Below are positions 9,237-15,532 of a DNA stretch of 15,532 nt, piece after piece (position 1 is the stretch's first letter; each line of letters opens with the position of its first letter). The notes beneath the pieces are model-generated. The model ran no database searches. It was not told the DNA's origin and saw only the letters and a program-made list of their open reading frames with translations. Made by a program: the position numbers and the translations under genes. The stretch is from Pleurotus djamor (Eukaryota; Basidiomycota; Agaricomycetes; Agaricales; Pleurotaceae), in contig JAPEVF010001011.1 in NCBI GenBank assembly GCA_029747585.1, positions 1-15,532 of the forward strand, given 5' to 3'.

Positions 9237-10064
9237 TCGTTTACATACCTAAGTTGTTATCGTTATTGATTGTTTTCTCGTCGGACTGGCTTTGTTTGCC
9301 TTGACTACTACGCACGGTACTTAATTTGTTCACGCTCGCTTCTCCCCATATGTACATCATCCATACCATGTCCGAGTCTATATATGTTGTACTTGCACGT
9401 TTGAGTATCGTATGCTTGACATCGGCGCTTGTCGCCCTAACTCTTCATTCTACCACCACCATTCGTTGTCGTATTCTCGCGTTATGAGTCCGTTGTTCCC
9501 AGCTACACCCTTTTCAGACTAATGAAACACATCTAGATGGTGCTGGTGGCTGTAGAACGGTCTCTCATCAAGGTGCTGAAACCTTGATCATCATGACTTG
9601 ATCATGGCATCATAACAGGTCGACGACCATTCTATACCCAGGATTGATATCGAGTGCATAATTGAATGCTGAACGTGAACTAGAGCAGACGCAATCTCCT
9701 TGGATAATAATGGAAAGTTCACTGGACATAGATTCTCCCGTCGCCGATGACACCTTGACGGGGAAGGGAAGAAGCTGCGTATGCAGTGGCTACGCAATGA
9801 TTGTGATTGCCAGGATACTTACATTTTATTTCCGTCGCTGGTCCAAACGGCGTCGTCCCTCCATATCATATCTGTCAGCGGCCCCCCTTCTTGATGAGAT
9901 GGCTCTACTGTTTCTGTCCTTTCCACCTCCTCCATCGAAAGACCCAGATCCTAGCTTCGTGGTGGCAGGCCCACCCGTAAACCACACTCATTCATCTGCT
10001 CTCATTTCTCCTCGGTGGTGAGCCTACATGGCTTTAGGTGTACATTCCTTGTTTAGGAGGGACG
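9237..10064 (+). other. Spacer between D and E, possibly with a 5' exon of E
   Basis: The first half should be the 3' UTR of D and shows nothing else. From 9662 to 10018 one + frame is open. If the donor GTGAGC at 10018 is joined to the acceptor TTTAG ending at 10129, the phase (TG+G) continues correctly into the membrane helix of gene E. The encoded sequence is partly basic and hydrophobic and is not clearly a stalk, so I leave it as a candidate. Confidence 0.4.
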
Positions 10065-10817
10065 ATGAGTACGTCCTATCTCTCGGCGTGGAGTCCTTAT
10101 GGTCCAACGGCTCACCTTTTCACCTTTAGGAAAGACTTCACTCTGCCTATAACTCTGGGAGTTGTGTTCGGTGTATTGGTGCTTACTTGGATTGCCTTGT
10201 TCGTATATGTCAAGCTCAATCCTCGGAATTCGCATCCTTGGAGGAGGATCAACCGACACCCGTCATATTCCTCTTCCGACTTGGAAGCAAGCATGTCTGT
10301 CAGGGAGAAGGGGGACCACATTCACTGTGCATCGTGCATTGATCGCCAACGGTCGCTGTACAGCCCTCCAACCCGTCCTTGTAGCTCCTGCGAACATCAC
10401 TTTCAACGCAGTCAATCATCTGCTTCCCTTTTATTAGAGCCTGTGCAAGGGCTCTCTCCCCCTCCTCCCACAATGTCGCGACACGGTAGAAAGCCTTCCA
10501 TCGCATCGTTCCTCACATCATCTACCCGCTCTGTCGCTTTCGCTTCCCCTGCTATGACGTTGGGTTCAGTGAAAGCTACGCCAAGGACCAAAGAACGAGC
10601 ATTTGGTCCAATGTGGTTTTACTCTCCACGGAGCCAGCAAGCGAATACTCCGAACCCGCTCCCATCTCAAGCCCTTTCCCCGTTGTCCGGCGAATTTGAT
10701 ATCAGGGATAATTTTGCCAAAGCCACTTGGGGTGGCCCCCACCTCGCCGCAATGCTTGAGGGGTCCGAGTCGAGTTCAGGGAGGACTGCGTCTTCGTGGC
10801 CAAGGAATCTTGTGTAG
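10065..10817 (+). CDS. Single-pass membrane protein E with CxxC pairs in the tail
   Basis: Family not recognised. From ATG 10065 the frame gives 250 residues with a membrane helix at about 26-49 (LPITLGVVFGVLVLTWIALF) followed by a basic cytoplasmic tail. The tail holds two CxxC pairs, C88/C91 and C106/C109, followed by EHH, a spacing that could bind zinc. It then continues as a Ser/Pro-rich region with Arg/Lys patches. Near the end, KATWGGPHLAAML resembles NATWNSPFVVSLF at the end of gene D. The N-terminus is short for a surface protein. A strong acceptor (CACCTTTTCACCTTTAG, ending 10129) lies inside the given 5' end, with a GTACGT donor at 10069 and a GTGAGC donor at 10018 upstream. The real gene therefore probably has 5' exons that replace the first residues. 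The coding part after 10130 is firm. Confidence 0.65.
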   Translation: MSTSYLSAWSPYGPTAHLFTFRKDFTLPITLGVVFGVLVLTWIALFVYVKLNPRNSHPWRRINRHPSYSSSDLEASMSVREKGDHIHCASCIDRQRSLYSPPTRPCSSCEHHFQRSQSSASLLLEPVQGLSPPPPTMSRHGRKPSIASFLTSSTRSVAFASPAMTLGSVKATPRTKERAFGPMWFYSPRSQQANTPNPLPSQALSPLSGEFDIRDNFAKATWGGPHLAAMLEGSESSSGRTASSWPRNLV

Positions 10818-12460
10818 AGCAGGCTGTGTGGAGCAGGGGACATTATCTCAAGGGGTACGGCTTCCTGGTGCGTTGACGCTTCGTTTGACCACATATAGTA
10901 CCTTCGATGGACCCCTCTAGTATGTAGTAGTATGTAGTAACTCCCCCAATCTATTACTCTGTTGTTTCCTGAGTTTCGGACTTTCATGCCATCTACGGTC
11001 GTGCGTAGATCCTGCCACACGCAACATATAGCTCGAGATCCCATCCGTAGCCTTCACTAATAATTGAGATGAGTATGCGCCAGTTCTTAACGGCCTAAGA
11101 TATGGTCGAAACGTCAGCAGTCCATGATCAATGAAGCATGATTCACCCCTCACCGAAATGTTCGATCTGGACATCTACTATCATCAAATATCGGGCTGTA
11201 GACATGCGAAAGTATTGCAGCCATTTGCGCTGACCAAATTGTGAGGTTCTAGGTCGTGAACGAAGCATGCAATAGTGATATTGGGTTACTGGGAAATGCA
11301 ATCCTCAATGCGATTGAATCGTGAGGCGTTGAGGCTTGAAGCTTGAAGCCTGAAGGCCAGTGGTAGTTGAGTGGTAGTGAAGTCCGATTGACTCCTAGCC
11401 CCTCTGAATATTCCAGCGCCAATGACCTTCGACACCGACACTCTCGGCGCTGGATTTCGTTCACGAACCACATCATTCGATCTTCATCCAACCTCCAAGC
11501 TTTGAGCTCTATCGATTTATCCCTCGGGTTTTTGAGATGCTAGGCTTTGAGCCCAAACAACAGGATAGTTGCTAACTTCGCAGCTCGACCAAGAAAACCT
11601 GGATAAGACAACATTGTGACAGAAGACCTAACTCACCTTCTCAGCACTGTTATACTCCGGCCAGTTTCGATGTAAAGCACAGCCCCTCCAAAACAATGCA
11701 AAGGGATCTACAAATCTAGTAGGCTCACTCTACGCCTTCTTGATCATGGACTCTGGGCACTGAGTACTGAGTACTGATCAATCCAGAGGCCTATCTTCAA
11801 ACATTCAGTCAGGTTTGGAAGACGTCTCCCCGAACTCACGAACACAAACCATGGGCAAACCATGGGAGGACAACTCCACCCCGATCGCAACCAAGCCACT
11901 TGAGTGTCCTGAGTGTGACATCAGCCAATCGATTTCATTTGCGAGTTCTCGACCGAGGCTGTGCGCCGTTACCCTTTCCGCCTCGATTCCGTTGACCACC
12001 CGGACCTTGCAATCTTGACAAGTTTCTTGACAGGAGCTTTGCTATCTATAGAGCCGTAAGCTGACAAAAGTTTGTTGGGAGGCTTGTGCGGTATATTCAG
12101 AATAAATAAACCCTTTGGCTGAGATTTCCTTATAGTAGCTATGGGCTACAAGAAGGTGATAACGGGGCTGCAAATCTCCTCCACAAGTCATCCGGTGAGT
12201 TCGAGGCTAAATCGAGGACTGACTGAAAATCATCCGTTGATAGTGCGCCTTGCAGCACTGCCCGAGCACCGCCCGAAAGTTGCCAACCTTGTTGAGACCC
12301 TGGACGTGCCTAAAAAATCCGCAAGCCATTTTGCCAAGTCCCTGTATCACCTCAACCCTGTCGTCTGATCCTTCATAAGCGCTCGAAAGTCAGACAGAGA
12401 TATAAGGATGACAGCCTGGGTCTCAGTTGTCTTGTCTCTTACTTTCTTACGACCTTGGAA
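10818..12460 (+). other. 1.6 kb with no convincing gene
   Basis: Short frames are open on both strands, but none has a recognisable domain, a signal peptide or good splice structure. Small direct repeats occur: TATGTAGTAG twice at 10921-10940, GCTTGAA-type copies at about 11333-11356, and GAGTACT copies at about 11762-11776. The last 40 bases are pyrimidine-rich and precede gene F, as expected for its promoter and 5' UTR. Confidence 0.5.
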
Positions 12461-13378
12461 ATGGCAAGTGTACTCCCCCTTGTACGTCTAGCGTCTTTCG
12501 GTATGTTGTCGTATCTCTCGGGCTGGCGCGTTTAGATGTTGACTCTTCGACCAGGGACCGTGATTGTCTTTTCAATCATCGTGCTGGGGTTATGTGCCCA
12601 TATCACCAATTTGACGACCACTGCACGCTTCGCGTTCTATTTCACTTTCGCGGCTATGGGCATCGCGACTGTGATCATGACCTGGGGCGGCTTGGGCACG
12701 TTGTACGTGATAGACTATAAGTTTCTTCCCGTCGCGTCAATGTCTAACGCGCATCCTTTAGATTGGCCGTCGATAGGTTGCGCAAGGGTGCTATAATTTC
12801 CTCCATCGTGGTGGAACTCAGCGTTCTGGGTCTTCTCTGGATCTTTTGGCTCACGACTGCCGCCCTCGTTTCCCAAGAAAATGCTCTATTGTTCCCCAGC
12901 GGTTGCGGAGGCTTCCGTAAGTACCCAAGACCTGTATCTATCGTAACCTGTCTAACTCACGTACAGGTGGGACTGTTTGCGGCGAGTTTGCGGCCACCGT
13001 GGCTTTCTCATGGCTAAGTTGGTTGATCAGTACGTTCTCCCGTTGATCAACAGATGTTTGCCGTCGCTCATTCCGTTTTGCATTACTTCAGTTTTCGGCT
13101 ATGCCGTATTCTTGCTCGTTTTGTCGATCATTGCTGCCACACGGGGTAACAGTGTGTGGTTCAAGTCTGTCAGCGAAGCTGATTTCGATGCCCCTGCGAC
13201 TGAGAAATCAAGTCCCCCCGTTGCATTCAACCCTTATTCGCCCCAACAAACGCCCCAACAACAACCAGTCTTGCAACCGCAACCATCGACGATGCAACCC
13301 CAGTATCCTCCTCAGAGCAATGGTGCCATTCAGCCTGGTTTCCTTCCCCCTTCTACCCCTGCATCGCCGCAAGTCTAA
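12461..13378 (+). CDS. MARVEL-like tetraspan membrane protein F
   Basis: Five exons, 12461-12500, 12555-12702, 12762-12916, 12967-13029 and 13092-13378, give 230 residues. All four introns (50-62 bases) start with GTATGT, GTACGT or GTAAGT and end in CAG or TAG, and all phases agree. Four hydrophobic helices lie at about 10-29, 42-66, 74-98 and 122-150. The second extracellular loop has Cys111 and Cys119, possibly disulfide-bonded. The pattern G-L-x-A-H after helix 1, A-V-D-x-x-R-x-G-A before helix 3, V-V-E-L, and R-G-N-x-V-W after helix 4 is that of fungal MARVEL-domain proteins, which act in membrane domains and vesicle or wall traffic. The cytoplasmic C-terminal tail of about 75 residues is rich in Gln and Pro. 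ATG 12461 follows a pyrimidine-rich leader. Gene G is its tandem paralog. No specific substrate or partner can be read from the sequence. Confidence 0.85.
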
Positions 13379-13789
13379 TTCGGACGCGATGTCCGTTGTA
13401 ACCGGAAAATGTTGTTCCTTTCACTCCACTCGGACCTTTTGTTTCCATTCTTGATGACTCCTTTGACGTCCCAAGTACCGAATGTCCTAACGCCTACATG
13501 GCTCCTTCCTTGTACTTCCTTACCTACTAGTCGATTTGTTCACCCTTTGATACCACTGACTCACGCGTCGTAAAATTTATATGCTAATTTCATCATGAAT
13601 TTTCAACACTTGCGCCGCACGCGTGTCACCCTGCAGGACGTGGAAATGGAACATGAACCTTCCCAGTTTCATATTGCTTGGAATTTGAGCCCTGTAACTG
13701 TAATTGAGTGGTTGGCTGTGCTTGCTTCGTTACGTTCATCATCGACATCGTGTGCGTTTGCACCAACGGGATAGGACCTCGTCGACATC
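13379..13789 (+). other. Spacer between F and G
   Basis: It holds the 3' UTR of F and the presumed promoter of G. No ORF with coding character and no RNA gene is visible. Confidence 0.5.
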
Positions 13790-14474
13790 ATGGCTCTTTC
13801 ACTCGGGAGGGTGGTGTTCATATCGCGTTATGTTGCCTTCGGTGAGTGAATATCCTCTCATACCTCGGGCGAACCCACTGGTACTGCAAACTGAGTACCG
13901 TTGACGTTCAATGGTTGCCTTGCAGTCACCATCATCCTATCTTCGCTGATCGCGGCGGCTATCAGCGCGCATTTCCTTGCCCTTACGAAGGAGTACTTTG
14001 GTGGCTATCTCTACTTTTCGCCTTTGGTGCTTGCTGTTGGTGGATTGTCGTTTCTGTCCTTGTTGATATGGTTTGTGAATTCTGCATCTCCGCTTCCGTT
14101 CGGCCTGATACTTTTCCACAAGCTTTGTGCTTGATATAACTACCCGGAGCAAGGTTTTCAGCTCGAAGATCGCGTTTGAAATAGGATGGCTCAGTGAGAT
14201 ATGGTTCTGCTGTAGCTTAAAACTTTTACCGAGTTCGGGGCCGTTCTTCAGGCTTTTTGTTCGTGGCTTGGATGGGTGCGGCTGGGTACTCTGAGTACTC
14301 GAATGAACAGGCTTTTGGGGACGACCGAGAATGTAACTTCCGAAGCCGTAAGTGTTTCTGCAAAGATGGTTGAATGTTGGCTAATGCACGCTTGCTGTTA
14401 TGTAGGTACGCTGAGGGATATGTGCTATGAGCTGCCCGTCATTGTAGCCTTTTCGTTCCTGGCGGGTTTCGTCA
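13790..14474 (+). CDS. MARVEL-like tetraspan membrane protein G, 3' end unresolved
   Basis: Five exons are supported: 13790-13841, 13926-14070, 14123-14193, 14252-14347 and 14406-14474. They encode 144 residues that align with gene F: S-A-H after helix 1, G-G-Y-L-Y-F before helix 2, VLDITTRSKVFSSKIAFE into helix 3, W-M-G-A-A-G-Y-S, loop cysteines C117 and C128, and the start of helix 4 (VIVAFSFLAGF). Intron phases 1, 2, 1 and 1 are shared with F, and one extra intron (14194-14251) splits helix 3. The last donor, GTGAGT at 14475, is strong, but no following exon with the rest of helix 4 and a tail is visible. Ns at 14518-14530 follow at once and gene H arrives from the other strand. Reading through the donor gives a stop at 14582-14584. 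Either sequence is missing here or the gene is cut short. Confidence 0.75.
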
Positions 14475-14526
14475 GTGAGTTACCCATAATCCATCGCTTT
14501 CCAACCCTTGCGGAAGCNTCATTTNN

Positions 14527-15529
14527 TCANATCGACGTTACCGAAGAAGGAGAGACCTCACATCCGCTTAGACAGAACAGCTGACAGATGAACTTATGGT
14601 CTCGCTTCCAATCGGCTTTTTGGCACTCGGCTGAGCAATACAGAGCTACGCGACAATCGGAGCACACCCTCAAGATATCGTGGTGTAGGTTGCACTAGAG
14701 GAATATCAATGTCAGTCTCCAAATCCAGAATGCTAGGATAACTACGAACCATTGAACAGCGGTCAAGTGGGTTTGACGAACCAAGGGCGAAATCAAACGA
14801 CTGTAAAACCGGTCCAACAACGTTATCGAAATGCGTCCAGTCTTCGCTGTGCACGCCATTGCTTGGTAGGTGCAGTAGACTCTTCGTACGCTTCAACTTA
14901 GCAAAGGGGTAATAAAGTGCTGCGCAGGTTGTCAAAACCTTGATGGTTCCAAAAAGTGCTTCTCCGCTCGGAACAGGAGCGTTTGCTGAATCAACGTTGA
15001 AGTTGGGGAGTCCCGTTCGTAGGGCTTCAAATACTCCGAGGCGAAGAAGGTGGAGCAAAGCATGGAAATCTGAGGTTGGCGGATAACAGAGAACAAACAC
15101 AGAATAGACGAGCACGACGGAGTCTATCCCCAGGAACAACACCGAGCCCCTGCCTTCCTTCGCAAGCACACGGCTGCGATCATTGATTAGCCACTGGAAT
15201 ATTTTCGTGACGCGAACAACAACTTGAGGCTCGACCTGTCCCAAGAAAGGTTCTCGGCAGAAAATCCCCAGGGATTGTTCCAAGGATTTTATGAGCAACA
15301 TATACGCGCGTAAAGGCTTCGTCGTGCTGGCTTTGATCATCCGATAATTCTTCTCCATCCAACAGAGGAAGAGGGCCGTTACACCAGATGGCCCGCCTAG
15401 CCTGTCAACAATTTGAAGCGATCTTTTATCGAGAGAGCGTTTGAGGAGGTCAAAAACGATACGAGTAGTGTCCTGAGCAAGCCTTAGCTCAAAAGGGTTC
15501 GCATCATCGTAATCAACGAGAAAGCACAT
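14527..15529 (-). CDS. MYND-type zinc-finger protein H (5' partial)
   Basis: Two exons on the minus strand are visible, 15529-14750 and 14694-14527, separated by a 55-base intron (donor GTTCGT, branch-like CTGAC, acceptor CTCTAG). Splicing gives a full MYND set: C258, C261, C271, C274, C280, C284, H293, C297, as in CSAECQKADWKRDH. Without splicing the frame stays open to 14594 but destroys the finger after its first cysteine. The first 250 residues are mostly helical in character and carry no domain I can name. MYND fingers bind zinc and usually serve protein-protein contact. Proteins of this layout, with the finger near the C-terminus, are numerous in mushrooms and mostly uncharacterised. 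The stop TGA (plus-strand 14527-14529) is next to Ns, so the exact end is uncertain. The 5' end is at or beyond the window edge. It converges on gene G. Confidence 0.8.
14695..14749 (-). other. Intron of gene H
   Basis: Fifty-five bases read on the minus strand from GTTCGT to CTCTAG, with CTGAC 18 bases before the acceptor. The proof is the result: removal joins C-S-M to C and creates the first CxxC of a complete MYND finger. The intron has no in-frame stop, so it is hidden in a simple ORF view. Confidence 0.8.
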
Positions 15530-15532
15530 TTG

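Noticed and set aside
11815..12018. 67-codon forward ORF, with an overlapping minus ORF
   Set aside because: Both strands are open over the same bases and neither looks like a protein.
12141..12368. 75-codon forward ORF before gene F
   Set aside because: No domain and no homology I can recognise. It probably lies in the upstream region of F.
14588..14634. Possible last exon of gene G (NELMVSLPIGFLALG)
   Set aside because: It keeps the phase and is hydrophobic, but it is exactly antisense to the MYND finger of gene H, which is far better supported.
1..15532. tRNA, rRNA, transposon or CRISPR array
   Set aside because: No tRNA A/B box pair, no rRNA-like stretch, no transposase or reverse transcriptase motif, no long terminal or inverted repeats, and no regularly spaced repeats were seen on either strand by eye.

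Overview
The window looks like nuclear DNA of a filamentous basidiomycete, most likely an agaricomycete. Genes are split by short GT-AG introns of about 44-62 bases with branch-point-like CTNAN sequences. Protein types include mushroom-style MARVEL tetraspan proteins, a MYND zinc-finger protein, and Ser/Thr/Pro-rich single-pass membrane proteins. No tRNA, rRNA, transposon or CRISPR array was found. N bases at about 2179-2190 and 14518-14530 mark weak points in the assembly.

Layout, + strand unless stated. (A) 2-966, (B) about 1838-3002 and (C) 4304-5550 are three tandem paralogs. Each has a Ser/Thr/Pro-rich outer region, one membrane helix, an Arg-rich stop-transfer stretch and a cytoplasmic tail with the same three conserved boxes. 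I cannot match this tail to any family I know. At 5698-6039 there is a decayed or unresolved coding fragment. (D) 6306-9236 is a 3-exon gene for a 939-residue single-pass protein. Its outer part has three repeats around an LPVVGKV core, then about 300 residues of Val/Gly/Ala-rich periodic sequence. (E) about 10065-10817 is another single-pass protein with two CxxC pairs in its tail. 10818-12460 has no convincing gene. (F) 12461-13378 and (G) 13790-14474 are tandem MARVEL-like paralogs sharing four intron phases. (H) 14527-15529, minus strand, is a MYND-type zinc-finger protein that runs off the right edge. Its zinc finger appears only after a 55-base intron is removed.

So five consecutive genes plus two tetraspans all encode likely surface or membrane proteins, apparently grown by local duplication. 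No enzyme is recognisable among them. A role at the plasma membrane or cell wall (adhesion, wall sensing or membrane organisation) is inferred only from architecture. Exon boundaries were chosen by hand from splice sites and reading phase. The N-termini of A, B, C, D and E and the 3' end of G are the least certain parts.
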